Positions 45,151-58,400 of a stretch of 64,000 nucleotides of DNA are shown piece after piece. The stretch lies in assembly GCF_964340395.1 (NCBI RefSeq), contig NC_135562.1:23337173-23401172 (forward strand). The letters are read 5' to 3'. Origin of the DNA: Glandiceps talaboti (Eukaryota > Hemichordata > Enteropneusta > Spengelidae). The stretch's first letter is position 1. Each line of letters starts with the position of its first letter. A model generated the notes under the pieces. The model saw only the letters and a program-made list of their open reading frames with translations. It was not told the DNA's origin and made no database searches. A program made the position numbers and the translations under genes.

Positions 45151-46264
45151 AAAGCCTGTGTTTGGATCTATTGGCTGAGCTGAAGGCCAGAACTGCCAAA
45201 GCATAGATGGAGTGCACAACTGACAACCCCAGGGCTGATTGGTCAACATCTCCACTCCACCACATTATTACCAATATCTTGTAATGTTGTTCCCCCATTA
45301 CTACTGTGAGACCCACTCTGCTCCTCACACCAATTTCCATTTTCTAAAATATGGCCCTCCCTGAGGACCCATTTGGAAAAAGTACCCCCCCCCCCCCTTG
45401 TAATTTCTTAGGGCTCTATTACATAGCTATTCTGTCACCAATTTCAACTATTGGTTCCTATGTTGAGTGTTTTTTTCATGTTCATTTTGAGGTTAAAAAT
45501 GATGATTCAACGTTTTTCTGTTTGATGTTTATGTTGACAGGTCAGCCTTCAAAGTTGTATTACTCGACAAATCCAGTTCCTTCCCTACACATGAGACATA
45601 CAGTGTCACAATCCCCATCCACAGGCAGAATGGAAAGATATGAACAAACCATGCAGAGGTCAGGAAAAAAAAATCAGTGGACATCAGAGAGGTTCCCTTC
45701 TACATATTTTCCAGCATTAAAATTAAACCAGCTGATTCAGTAGCGAGTTTAATAGACACCGAGACTTTAAAAGAGGGACATCGCACCATTTCAACACAGA
45801 CAGTGCAGTGGTACAGATATTTCTCATGCAGAGATAATAAGACTTTATATATAGATGTAACCAATTTCTCGTCCAATCTCAACAAACACGAGTACTTGAA
45901 TTGCATAAAGTAATTTCTCTGGGCCTGAGGTTGTTGTTGTTGTCACTTTGGATACAAGTTCTCTGTCTGGGGAATACAGTAAGAATGAAACACTCGCCAC
46001 ACAAATATTTTGGAGTTTCCACACTTGTATATATTATTATTACAATCAAAATAAATATACTTATATACATCAATATCGACAGTGAATATATTACGAGTGG
46101 GATAATTAATAATGAAATAAATTAACTATCCAATATACAATCTATGCAATATAATCTTACAGGTTGAATAAATTAATTGCAGTAGTACAATAAATAAATT
46201 AATTGTTGAATGAATTAACTGCAATGCGGCGACAATATTACAATGAATTAATACCTAAATAATG

Positions 46265-46545
46265 TAATCTGTATATATCTTAAACTTAATTAACAATAGA
46301 GTTGATCAGTATCAAACACACAGTATTGCAATTCAATCAATCAATGATCTGTAATATACAAGTAGACTGGAATAAATTAATTACAATATGGCAGTAATAT
46401 TATAATGAACTGTTACTTGAATAAATTAATCATGATATGTCTTAAACTTAATTAACAATAGAGTTGATCAGTATCAAACACACAGTATTGCAATTCAATC
46501 AACCAGTGATCTGTAATTAATATACCAGTAGACAATTGATTTCGC
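46265..46545 (+). repeat. About 170-bp duplication in AT-rich DNA
   Basis: 'ttaacaatagagttgatcag' with 'tatcaaacacacagtattgc' occurs at about 46290 and again at about 46450, with similar flanks. 45900-47000 is otherwise plain AT-rich sequence. Confidence 0.8.
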
Positions 46546-47319
46546 AAGATTAAATAGATGAGATACTATACAATGAATTCAGAGTTTAGTTCATCAATAT
46601 TCCATTATGAAGTTTGCCAATCAATTCAATTAGTCTGAAGTGATTGATTCGTCCAATAATTTCACAATGTACACAATTGGATTTAAATGTTAGAAAAACT
46701 AAATAAGCACTCAATAATAAGAAGTTAACTTGCTTAGAAAAATACCTTAATTAATTGAGAATCAAGTTAACTACATGTATACTTATTCAATAATCTCTTA
46801 AATAATTTAGGAACAAAATATACTCTTAATTACTATAGCTCAAATCAGAATCAGCTGTTCCCCAAAGAAATCAAAATACAAGCTACTAAATAAATAAACT
46901 CTTAATAATTATGTACTAATAATTCATTGAATAACTTTGGAAAGAATAGTACATCAACTACTTATATACATCCGGAATAACGGAAACACAATACAAGTAT
47001 GTAAACATGAAACAACATGGTTCTAACAAAATACCCTAATACAACAAGGATACCAGTTTCATGGTGGCTTCATTCATACCATTTCACGTCACTTGTACTG
47101 CACAATTGCTAGTCTGTTATTGCCGATAAATGTCCGGAAGTTGTCAGGTTCAACGATTAGACAATAGTTCCGACATTCACACTCTGGCCTTTAATATGAC
47201 TTGCACTCGCACGCGTAACAGTTGAGCTATACTGGGCTGAACTTCCTATAATACTGCATACACAGCTATTTAACTCCAACAATAGTTACTGGTAAGTTCA
47301 CGACATGGACACCAATAAC

Positions 47320-47475
47320 AATGACTTCACCAAGACAGTATACCTCCGGACGTTGTCAGGTTCAATAATAATGACTTCACCAAAACAGTATATCTCCGGA
47401 CGTTGTCAGGTTCAATAATAATGACTTCACCAAAACGGTATACCTCCGGACGTTGTCAGGTTCAACATTTCGACA
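47320..47475 (-). repeat. About 60-bp tandem repeat, 3 copies
   Basis: Three copies of 'taatgacttcaccaaaacag' plus 'tatacctccggacgttgtca' plus 'ggttcaata'. Diverged relatives at 47120-47180 and 47590-47650 suggest that 47100-47680 belongs to one interspersed element. I cannot name it. Confidence 0.75.
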
Positions 47476-48058
47476 AGTTCCGCCCACTTTCTGGCCTCCA
47501 ACACAAATAACACACAACAGTTGAGCGAGACTGAATTCCTCTAATAGTAATGGATACACAGCAACACAATATTCTCAGTCACGGGACAGTGGACAGTTCA
47601 TGATACAGACACCACTAATGACTTCACCAATATAGACATACCTCCACCATAGCATAGTATGCCACGTTGGCAGCCATCTTGAACTCTCGACCATGTGAGC
47701 TACTTTGCCAAGTTACAGTAGAAACTCCAACAGCAACACCACTAGACCGTAGACGACTGTTTGGCTATCCATGTATCAATGAGCCATTACCAAAATCACT
47801 CTGGAAAGTTGTACCTCACTAGACAACTCATTGGCAATATAGTCAGTCTTCTATTTGTATCTAGTTCATCACTTTCGAACGTACCGCCATGGTCGGAGGT
47901 TGTCCGCTGTCTGCCACTCACTACCCGCTACACTTTACGTACATGTACACGCCCAGTTCAGAGTTGAGCCTTGAATCCAAGTTCAACAGCGCCACCAGTG
48001 GCCAAAATGACAGTATTATTGCATCTAATTTGCATCTCGTTACATAGAGATTAACAAT

Positions 48059-48253
48059 TTGAGAAATGCACCGAGGCAGACTCAACAGAATCAGGAACAG
48101 TTTACTGTTTTTACTAAACCATTTGATGCTAATAATGAAAAAGTGAAGTTTTATACCGGACTTAAATTTCCCGACAATAATGACTGTATTATATTCAGTC
48201 TGGTTAAAAGGTATCTCTCAGAGACATGTACAGTATTTACTAAATTTCAATAA
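48059..48253 (+). pseudogene. Possible DDE-type (PIF/ISL2EU-like) transposase N-terminal fragment
   Basis: The frame reads …FTVFTKPFDANNEKVKFYTG and continues L..PDNNDCIIFSLVKRYL. 'DxKVKFYTGL' before a helical segment is characteristic of the N-terminus of DDE_Tnp_4-type transposases and their domesticated relatives. No catalytic residues are in the fragment and no start codon is clear. Confidence 0.42.
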
Positions 48254-50480
48254 GTATTGTTGGCAATGACAAAACTTGGCTTGAATTTTTAATTAGCTTA
48301 AAGCATAATTAGAATCGTTTGTGGCAAAATATCCTGTTTCATCCTACCGCACTTCAGTTTTGTATCCTTTTCTGGATGCTTCTTCAGGCTGACTGATGAC
48401 ACTCTTGCCCTTAGAGGTTGTTTTCATTACTTGTGTAATGACTCCTACTGAAAACCCCTCACTCACTTTTATTCTCTTTGGCTGAATGGAGAATTAAAAA
48501 ATCTTTGGGAATTTATAAGTAATGGCCACCTATGCCAGAGTCCACTGTATTTTGAGACCCACATTCAGTAATTAGAGTCAACTAAGGGTAGCAATATTAG
48601 AATAAAATTGGGCATACCTATTAATTTGTGTTTTGAAATATACGAGGCTAAAGTACTAAACACCTATCACATCAGTATGCAGACGTAGTAGCTAAGCTGA
48701 AATGTAAGTCACCAGGCATTCACCTTATGAATAAATATTTCTAGTTAATCGCAGTTGTAGTTGTTGTTCTAAATAACCCCTCATTTTCTACTTTTAACTT
48801 TCTATTTTCACTTGTGGCCCATTGTCTTAACTTACATGTACACACAGTTATACATATGAGCATGTGTCCATAGGTGGATGCGTGGTTAGTATACTCCTTT
48901 TTTAAGGATTTCTACAAAATCATTGTTTCAACCAGTATATTTCCATCATTGGGCTGATCTCACTCTTAGATAATACAGTACTGCCTGTGTTTCACATTTT
49001 ACTGGCTACATTTAAAATTAGCTACATCCCTATGTACATCCATCCATCCACCCACCCATACATTACATTACATTACATTGAAAATTATATTTTAATATAA
49101 AAAACTTGCATACCCAATAAGGTAAGTATTACATCAGAATATTACATGATCATTCACAGTCAACAACAGTAACACATGTCAAATTCTCAGGATATAAAGC
49201 TGCAGGGCAGCAACTCAATATTCCATTCAGATGTAATGAAGGAGTTTACACAAGACTGGATCTTTCAGTCTACAGATCCTCAAGTAAAGTACTGTAACAA
49301 CGATGCAGAATGTGCTGCTCACACTAATATACTGAGGATAACTCATATGAATTCAAATTGTCCACCATCTTGATTTCCATAGGTTCTTCTTATAGAATTC
49401 TTTGAATATACAGCAGATTACCACTACCTTGAACATGCTAGACTGTTTATAGCATGGAAACGGTATGATTGTACTAAAGAAAAGCATACACACATATCAG
49501 CTTTATAGTGATGTGTCTAAAATACACTGGAAAGGACTCTTCAATTCTTCTGTCAAGCTATTTTTGTCTGTAATCATTAACTGACTATAATAAACACTAC
49601 CTTAAAGTGGCCATACATGGATAAGGATTTATTTTGAATTTTTTATTTATAAAACAATGTTATCATGGCTTCCTTCAATGTGAAATAATACTGACCAAGT
49701 AAGTCTATGCAAGTCATTACATTGCAAAAAGCTAAAATAATGTGTAAAAAGTTTGATATTGTACATACAATAACAAACATGTTATACATTTATTAATCTT
49801 TCAGAATTTGAGTTACAAACAAAGACTTAACATATGTTGTTTCACATTGTTTTATAAATTTAAAATCCAAAATAAATAGCTAATTCTCATATCCATATGG
49901 CCACTTTAATCCAGTTCAGTGACTGACATGTGTAGAGTTTCAATGGTTATCAATGACTGACTATAATATATACTCTTTACATAATGGATACAGCAACCGT
50001 CTTACACCGATTTTCATTGATTAACTAACACATACTCTTTTAACTGGATTCATAGACTGGGATTCAGAGACTGACATACACTAAGTTTCAATGATTGTTC
50101 AGTGACTGTCTGACTTGCACAGAGTCACTAATAAAGTGACCAGTAGGCTTTGTCCTCAGTCTACAAATGTAGATGTCTTTGATTTTCACAGATGCCTCAA
50201 TTCAAGCTAAAATAATAATGCAGCTATAATAAATTGTTACACACAAAAAACAGAACTTCTTACAAATAATCACCACACACAAATATGCAAAACACAAGTC
50301 ACAGACATGTCTGGTTTCACATCAAAATGGGATGCTTTTAATAACCAGCAAGATCAGAACTAAATGTATTAAATTGATTAAACAAAGCACTCCACCTTTC
50401 TATTACAGTGAAAAATGGCAGAAAGGTACTGAAAATGGTGAGCTAGAAAATGATAAAACTTTGGAATTGCAAAACTTTAA
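48254..50480. other. XKR intron 2 sequence without recognised features
   Basis: Apart from a short (CATTA) run near 49067-49080, I see no exon, element ends or arrays. ORF 49176-49373 shows no known domain. Confidence 0.5.
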
Positions 50481-50640
50481 AATTGTCTGTACACTGAGTA
50501 ACTGCAACCCTGGTGAGATTGTCTGTAGACTGAGTACGTGTAACCATGGCATGGTAAGATTGTCTGTGGACTGAGTAACTGTGATCATGGCAATATTGTC
50601 TGTACCCTGATTAACTGCAACTGTGGTTGCAGTTAATCAA
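50480..50640 (+). repeat. 39-bp tandem repeat, 4 copies
   Basis: Diverged units of 'gattgtctgtacactgagta' plus 'actgcaaccctgg'. Confidence 0.75.
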
Positions 50641-52074
50641 TTATTATTGAAGTTAATTATTTTTTGTTCATCTAAGGCTTGTTTAACACCATGAGCACAG
50701 CATTCACCAAGACCAGCCATGTAATCAGTGAGCTGCTACTCTCTTTCCACCAATCTCAACAATCACTCATGGATTCAGTGGTTTCTTTATCAAGTGCTGA
50801 CAATACAGGACCTAAAATAAATAGATATTTTGTTAGCAGGTTACTAAAATACTGATTAGATATTTTATGCCTTTATCAAAATAAGCTAGGGTAAAATATT
50901 GTTTCTATTCATCTATGGCATGTTTATTTCTGTTTCACATGAAAACACTTGGCACAGTGAATCTCAGTTTGTTTTACTCCATAATTTCTAGGACGAGAAT
51001 CTCAAAATCAGTTAAGATTAGGGACAATTGATTTATCCTCAATATTATCATGCAATACAAAAACATTACAATTAATCAGCATAGATTAGAGATGATTAAT
51101 TATATAGACTTCTGTTTATATTGTGCATGGAGTGCAAAGCATATTCAAACACTAGACTGCACACATGTATTCTATATTTGTTTCTTATAAAGTGATGTGA
51201 TCATTATGGGATGTATGAATGTGTGTTGAATCAGTGCCAGCTGTTTGTGTATACATGTATCTTATCAACATTTTTTTTTTTTTTTTTTAAATGATAAACA
51301 ACAGTGTGATACAACAACTAAGTGAGTTCGTTAAATGTGTGCTACATAGCAATGATGCTTCTTTCAACTTCAAAATTGCTGGCACAATGTGATTAGCCAG
51401 TCACATGTAAATTCACCGTAATACTTGATTGGGATGTGGGAAGGTGGAGAAGGGTGGTCCTTCAAAAATAGTGTCAGCACCTTCGTTGACATTGTGAAGT
51501 GATGCTACATATATGAGGAATAGTATATAAATTCTATAGTTTATGTAAATATAACCACTGCACTGGTTTCCAATTGAAAACATAGGCGAAAATCTTACCT
51601 GTGGCAGTGCCTCGCTACAATTACTAGTAGTAGTATACTAGTAGTCGTCGTCGTCGTAGTTCATTGTGGACGTACATACTAACGTAAACACTTCTTTCAA
51701 GTTTCACCCATCCTGACACAAATTGATTGTATGCTGCAAGGATATTCTACAGATCGATATCTGATTATTGATATAAATATGGATAATAACGATGTGTCTT
51801 GGATTGTGAGATTTGTGATACTCTCGAGCAGCAACGTTTGGTTTCTGAGTGGTATGCATACCGTCTGATGTATTTCCGGGTCATGATACAATGGTACCTC
51901 TAGCCTACTGAAAAGTATTCTAAGAATAATGCATGTCACATTTGACTCGACTCCTTTTTCTGATGCCCGATAACTTATTTGGCATGGTAAACATCTCCAT
52001 GCAGTGACTTGGGGTGTTCAAATTAGGTCTACCAGTCTACTTGAATGAGATGTACACACGGCGAATATGCTGAT

Positions 52075-52325
52075 AACGACTCAAATAAGTTGTCAAGGCG
52101 AGTCAAATAAGTTATCGAGGAGCCAAAGAAGTTGTTGAGGCAAATAAGTTATCGAGACGAGTCAAATAAGTTATCGAGGAGCCAAATAAATTGTTGAGGC
52201 GAGTCAAATAAGTTATCGAGGAGCCAAATAAGTTGTTGAGACGAGTCAAATAAGATGCCGAGGTGCCAAATAAGTTGTTGAGACAAATCAAATAAGTTGT
52301 ACATAATAATGGCCCTAATACTCCG
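52075..52325 (-). repeat. 39-bp tandem repeat family I, inverted copy
   Basis: 'gttgttgagacgagtcaaat' plus 'aagttatcgaggagccaaat' units end in 'acataataatggccctaata', the inverse of the sequence at 40139-40300. Both copies lie in XKR intron 2, 11.8 kb apart and facing each other. Confidence 0.9.
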
Positions 52326-52626
52326 CCATAGATCTGGAAACCATAGTACAAAAGCTTTGACCAATAAACATTTTCATTTAGCATTCACATACCATGGATA
52401 GTTCTGTATAAATGGCAAGAAATCAGTAAACAAGACTTACACATGTAACTATAAATAATATATAATATGCTTTGATATGCAGTGTATGTTTGAATGTTTA
52501 CTAGGCAATTAACATTATTAATAATAGGGGTTTCCAGGTAATATAAGAGAGACTAGGTTAAAGTTCAATCAGTTTTCACTAACCTGTGGATTATCTGATA
52601 GCATGTCAAACTTGATATACTTGTAG

Positions 52627-52817
52627 ATATTTATCTGTGATGAAGACTGGAATAAAAGCCAGGAAGACAGTTGATGTGGTTGATTTTGAACGTCTTTATC
52701 ATCAACAGAATGATGTATGCATGTTGAGATTATTTGAGGCTTTCATGGAATCAGCACCTCAGTTAGTTCTACAATTGTACATTATGTTAACAACTAATGA
52801 AGATCACATATGGACAG
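52627..52817 (+). CDS. XKR: XKR exon 3
   Basis: The first base completes R124, giving the junction LGPLYR|YLSVMKTGIKARK as in other XKR proteins. Residues 155-178 (CMLRLFEAFMESAPQLVLQL…) are the most conserved family block. The acceptor is ...atatacttgtag with AG at 52625-52626. The donor is ACAG|GTAAAA at 52818, phase 1; +5 is A, not G, so it is weaker than the other donors. Confidence 0.95.
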
Positions 52818-52889
52818 GTAAAAATCGACTACCTCCCTGTACCTAACCTTTTCATGACTTAACATCATTTTAACAGTGACATCTTAACC

Positions 52890-52985
52890 CATGTATATAG
52901 TCAAATGGTAAATATGGTTGGCTTGGACTTTGTCACTCTGTGGGTGGCAGGTTCAAGCCTCCTTGCTGCCATTTACTTCTGAAAA
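52890..52985 (+). mobile_element. tRNA-derived SINE fragment
   Basis: 'tcaaatggtaaatatggttg' fits a degenerate A box, and GGTTCAAGCCT (52950-52960) a B box, followed by a non-tRNA tail. Only the head is recognised. Confidence 0.5.
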
Positions 52986-53037
52986 GCTAAAGTCCTTAGG
53001 CAATATGACAGCATTGTCTTTGTCCTTTATATGTTTT

Positions 53038-53440
53038 TAGCCCCCCAACGGGCACCGCCCAGAGGGTGCTATTAGTATTACATTGGGCTGTTCCGTCCGC
53101 CTTTCCATCCGTACGTGCATTCACCCTCATATCTCTGGCATGCACCAACTGATTTAAACCAAACCTGGCACAATGGTAACATGCTATTGTAGACATTTGC
53201 ACGTCACTTGATTTTGCGAGTGAATGAAATATGGCCAAATGGCAGTCATATTTTTTGTTTGTGTATTTTTCCTCATATCTCTGGCATGCACAAACCAGTT
53301 TCATCCAAACCTTGCAAAAAGGTATCAAGCTATGTGACACATATGCACTTCACTTGTTTTTATGACTAAATCAAATATAGCCATATGGCAGCCATATTTG
53401 TTGTAAAATTTCACTATATGTGTCATAGCTTTATATGTTT
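53038..53440 (+). repeat. Interspersed repeat family H, two internal units
   Basis: Starts 'gccccccaacgggcaccgcc', 'cagagggtgctattagta', then two units with 'cctcatatctctggcatgca' about 150 bp apart and a 'gtccgcc…tccatccg' stretch. The layout parallels family B (head, pyrimidine-rich GTCCG stretch, tandem body). No protein recognised. Confidence 0.6.
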
Positions 53441-53489
53441 AATACGTAGTGACTCCATTCAAGTGCCTACACCTATAATGTAAAATAGG

Positions 53490-55373
53490 AGCTTTTTTAG
53501 CTCCGCTGTCAGCGAAAGCTGAAAGCATAGCTTTAGGTATAGGGGGTATAAGGAGGTTTAGAGTAGAGTGAATCATAGGTGTCCGTCAAACTTTTATATT
53601 TTCATCATTTTCTCCGAAAGTAACAGCCAGAATACTTTGATATTTGGTGTGCATGTTCCCTGGGGGAAGGCTATTCAGATTTGTTCATGCCAAGTTGATC
53701 TGTGCCATTTTCAATTTTTTATGATTTTTTTTCCGAATATGACATTTTCATCATCTCCTTGAAAACCTTTTATCAGATTGCTTTGATATCTAATGTGTTG
53801 ATGCACAGAGGGTAGCTTACTTAGATTTGTTAATTTCAAGTCAGCACGTCTTCTTTTCTATTTTATATGATTTTTTTTTTGTAATTTAAAAAAAAATGAA
53901 TATGTTAATGAGCATTATGACCGACGCCATATTGGAAATCAGTCCGCGAGACTTTAGGTAAACTGCAACTTTTCAAAAGACGCTATTGACGTCAAACAAG
54001 CAATGTAATATGTGCTGTAGTCTTAATTCTACGCATTGTGCGCCCAAATGACAAATATTTGTTCGAAACACGTTTGTAAACTTCAAATCAAATTCTCCAC
54101 CCCTCCTATAGAATGGTTCATTCCAGTATACGCACCTCATGATCAATTGCATGCCTAGCCTGAACTGAAGTGTATGGGACGATTTTTGACAGAGTCAGTC
54201 GTCAATAAAAACGATAATACTCTTTCTAAAATTATCACATTTTGAACGGGAAAGTACTTTGTGGTTCATTTATGGAGTTTTGTTTTTGTACGATCAATAT
54301 TGGTGGCAAAATTACTGATGTAGTAATGCACGACAAGTGAGTTTCCGTACGGCGACAATCCCAAGTACCCGGATACTTGAGGGACTAACCCGGAAGCAAG
54401 TCGTTGCCAGCCATACGTTACAGTGGTAACATCGTCCGAGAAATCGCTGCGTTCAGAGTGTCCATTATTCACAGAATTGTTTTTTTCGAGTGAAAACCCG
54501 TCTTGAATTGTATAACTCTAACAAATGAAGACATGTCAAGTTATATTTTGAAAGTTGTATCGCTAGTTTGAGACGATTTCCTCACGTACTATCAAGGCTT
54601 GGACCTCACTCCAGTTCAGCGGGAAGTTTAGCCAGTCCGATAATTCTTTCTGGTTTAGTTTACAACACTTTTGATCACACAGATTTTGTTTTTGTGATGA
54701 AAAAAAAAAGAAAAAAAAGATCACTTCAACCATTTCGTTGTGTTTTCTTTATGAAAGGTAATCAAACATGAACGAGTGTTACCACTGTAACGTATGGCTG
54801 AGAATGACTCTCTTCCGGGTACATGGGATTGTCGCCGTACGGAAACTAAGATGGCGATTAATACATTTCTTCCCTATATATATCTACTACAACTAGTACA
54901 AGTTGAATGTTGTTGACTTGGTAAATTTTTTAGAAAATTGAAATTCAAATTGCCTCAAAATTATTTTAGATCCCTAGTTTATTTCATTCATCATTCATCA
55001 TTAACATTTTCCAGGGGTTAAAGCTGTAAGACACTGGAATTATTTATAGCCAACCTCAAAATCCTCTTTTTTTTCTTTTTCTTGTGTGCATTTCCCAGTC
55101 ATTTTTTTTTCAGAGATTTTGTGCAATTTTTCATAACAGTAGATTTTTGTTATAAAATGGTGACTATGGTATAAAAGTACAATACATTACCAACTTCTGT
55201 GTAAAATGTGTTTTATAGTGAGACATCCGAATGAAACCAGTAACCACTTTATTACATCGCTAAAACAAAACTGCATAGTGAAGAACTGAACCACTTCCAC
55301 ATGTCACCAAAATAAAAAATAAAAAATAAAAAATAAAAAAAAACCAGCGGAGCTATTCTGACCGATAGGTCGC
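53490..55373 (+). mobile_element. Interspersed repeat family A, copy 2, with nested foldback
   Basis: Left end 'ttttagctccgctgtcagcg', then sequence homologous to 8800-9690 (inverted) up to about 54335. The right part ends 'ccagcggagctattctgacc' then 'gataggtcgcttgtt', just after an (AAAAT)n run at 55316-55343. The element is split by the foldback at 54341-54846. Confidence 0.6.
54341..54846. mobile_element. Foldback transposon with about 70-90-bp TIRs
   Basis: Left arm GTTTCCGTACGGCGACAATC, right arm its inverse; inner parts 'ccatacgttacagtggtaac' and 'gttaccactgtaacgtatgg' also pair. No exact target duplication is visible, so the superfamily is open. No ORF with known domains. Confidence 0.8.
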
Positions 55374-55489
55374 TTGTTAAAGACTTTGACTTTGAAAGTC
55401 GTCAAGGTCAAATGGCCAAATTTTGGTTATCTTCATAGCTTTTCGAATCAAATATTTGAAACATGTGAGGCATATGCAAGTATTGGACC

Positions 55490-58400
55490 TAGACCTGAAA
55501 TTAACTCTCACTTTGTTATGACTCACTGAAATTAACATTCACTTTGTTATAACTCACTGAAATTAACTCTCACTTTGTTATGACTCACTGAAATTAACTC
55601 ACTTTGTTATGACTCACTGAAATTAACTCACTTTGTTATGACTCACTGAAATTAACTCACTTTGTTATGACTCACTGAAATTAACCTTCACTTTGTTATG
55701 ACTCACTGAAATTAACCTTCACTTTGTTATAACTCACTGAAATTAACGTTCACTTTGTTATGACTCACTGAAATTAACCTTCACTTTGTTATAACTCACT
55801 GAAATTAACCTTCACTTTGTTATAACTCACTGAAATTAACCTTCACTTTGTTACAACTCACTGAAATTAACTCACTTTGTTAGGACTCACTGAAATTAAC
55901 TCACTTTGTTATGACTCACTGAAATTAACCTTCACGTTGTTAAAACTCACTGAAATTAACTCACTTTGTTATGACTCACTGAAATTAACTCACTTTGTTA
56001 TGACTCACTGAAATTAACTCTCACTTTGTTATAACTCACTGAAATTAACTCTCACTTTGTTATAACTCACTGAAATTAACTCTCACTTTGTTATAACTCA
56101 CTGAAATTAACATTCACTTTGTTATAACTCACTGAAATTAACTCACTTTGTTATAACTCACTGAAATTAACCTTCACTTTGTTATAACTCACTGAAATTA
56201 ACTCACTTTGTTATGACTCACTGAAATTAACCTTCACTTTGTTATGACTCACTGAAATTAACTCACTTTGTTACAACTCACTGAAATTAACCTTCACTTT
56301 GTTACGACTCACTGAAATTAACCTTCACTTTGTTACAACTCACTGAAATGTACCTTCACTTTGTTATGACTCACTGAAATTAACTCACTTTGTTATGACT
56401 CACTGAAATTAACTCACTTTGTTATGACTCACTGAAATTAACTCACTTTGTTATGACTCACTGAAATTAACCTTCACTTTGTTACAACTCACTGAAATTA
56501 ACATTCACTTTGTTATGACTTACTGAAATTAACTCACTTTGTTATGACTCACTGAAATGTACCTTCACTTTGTTATGACTCACTGAAATTAACCTTCACT
56601 TTGTTATGACTCACTGAAATTAACCTTCACTTTGTTATGACTCACTGAAATTAACTCACTTTGTTACAACTCACTGAAATTAACCTTCACTTTGTTATGA
56701 CTCACTGAAATGTACCTTCACTTTGTTATAACTCACTGAAATTAACTCACTTTGTTATAACTCACTGAAATTAACTCACTTTGTTATGACTCACTGAAAT
56801 GTACCTTCACTTTGTTATAACTCACTGAAATTAACGTTCACTTTGTTATGACTCACTGAAATTAACTCACTTTGTTATGACTCACTGAAATGTACCTTCA
56901 CTTTGTTATAACTCACTGAAATTAACGTTCACTTTGTTATGACTCACTGAAATTAACTCACTTTGTTATGACTCACTGAAATGTACCTTCACTTTGTTAT
57001 GACTCACTGAAATTAACTCACTTTGTTATGACTCACTGAAATTAACTCACTTTGTTAGGACTCACTGAAATTAACTCACTTTGTTATGACTCACTGAAAT
57101 TAACTCACTTTGTTATGACTCACTGAAATTAACCTTCACTTTGTTATGACTCACTGAAATGTACCTTCACTTTGTTATGACTCACTGAAATTAACTCACT
57201 TTGTTATGACTCACTGAAATTAACTCACTTTGTTATGACTCACTGAAATTAACTCACTTTGTTATGACTCACTGAAATTAACCTTCACTTTGTTACAACT
57301 CACTGAAATTAACATTCACTTTGTTATGACTTACTGAAATTAACTCACTTTGTTATGACTTACTGAAATTAACCTTCACTTTGTTATGACTCACTGAAAT
57401 TAACCTTCACTTTGTTATGACTCACTGAAATTAACTCACTTTGTTACAACTCACTGAAATTAACCTTCACTTTGTTATGACTCACTGAAATGTACCTTCA
57501 CTTTGTTATAACTCACTGAAATTAACTCACTTTGTTATAACTCACTGAAATTAACTCACTTTGTTATGACTCACTGAAATGTACCTTCACTTTGTTATAA
57601 CTCACTGAAATTAACGTTCACTTTGTTATGACTCACTGAAATTAACTCACTTTGTTATGACTCACTGAAATTAACTCACTTTGTTATGACTCACTGAAAT
57701 GTACCTTCACTTTGTTATAACTCACTGAAATTAACGTTCACTTTGTTATGACTCACTGAAATTAACTCACTTTGTTATGACTCACTGAAATGTACCTTCA
57801 CTTTGTTATGACTCACTGAAATTAACTCACTTTGTTATGACTCACTGAAATTAACCTTCACTTTGTTATAACTCACTGAAATTAACCTTCACTTTGTTAT
57901 GACTCACTGAAATTAACTCTCACTTTGTTATGACTCACTGAAATTAACTCACTTTGTTATAACTCACTGAAATTAACCTTCACTTTGTTATGACTCACTG
58001 AAATTAACCTTCACTTTGTTATAACTCACTGAAATTAACGTTCACTTTGTTACGACTCACTGAAATTATCCTTCACTTTGTTATGACTCACTGAAATTAA
58101 CGTTCACTTTGTTATGACTCACTGAAATTAACATTCACTTTATTATGACTCACTGAAATTAACCTTCACTTTGTTATGACTCACTGAAATTAACCTTCAC
58201 TTTGTTATGACTTACTGAAATTAACTCACTTTGTTATGACTTACTGAAATTAACTCACTTTGTTATGACTCACTGAAATTAACCTTCACTTTGTTATGAC
58301 TTACTGAAATTAACTCACTTTGTTATGACTTACTGAAATTAACTCACTTTGTTATGACTTACTGAAATTAACCTTCACTTTGTTATGACTCACTGAAATT

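Larger units (their letters stand above)
43128..45395. repeat. Cluster of G/C homopolymer tracts
   Basis: Runs of 8-16 G or C occur at about 43128, 44111, 44185, 44226, 44906 and 45386, plus a TA run at 44091-44109. All lie in XKR intron 2. Confidence 0.85.

Noticed and set aside
45541-45743. Possible extra XKR exon (acceptor 'atgttgacag' then an open frame)
   Set aside because: XKR exon 2 joins exon 3 with perfect phase and family collinearity; this frame has no XKR similarity and no clear donor.
48880-48960. tRNA-like segment ('ggatgcgtggttagtatact')
   Set aside because: Only an A-box-like part is present; no convincing B box at the right spacing.
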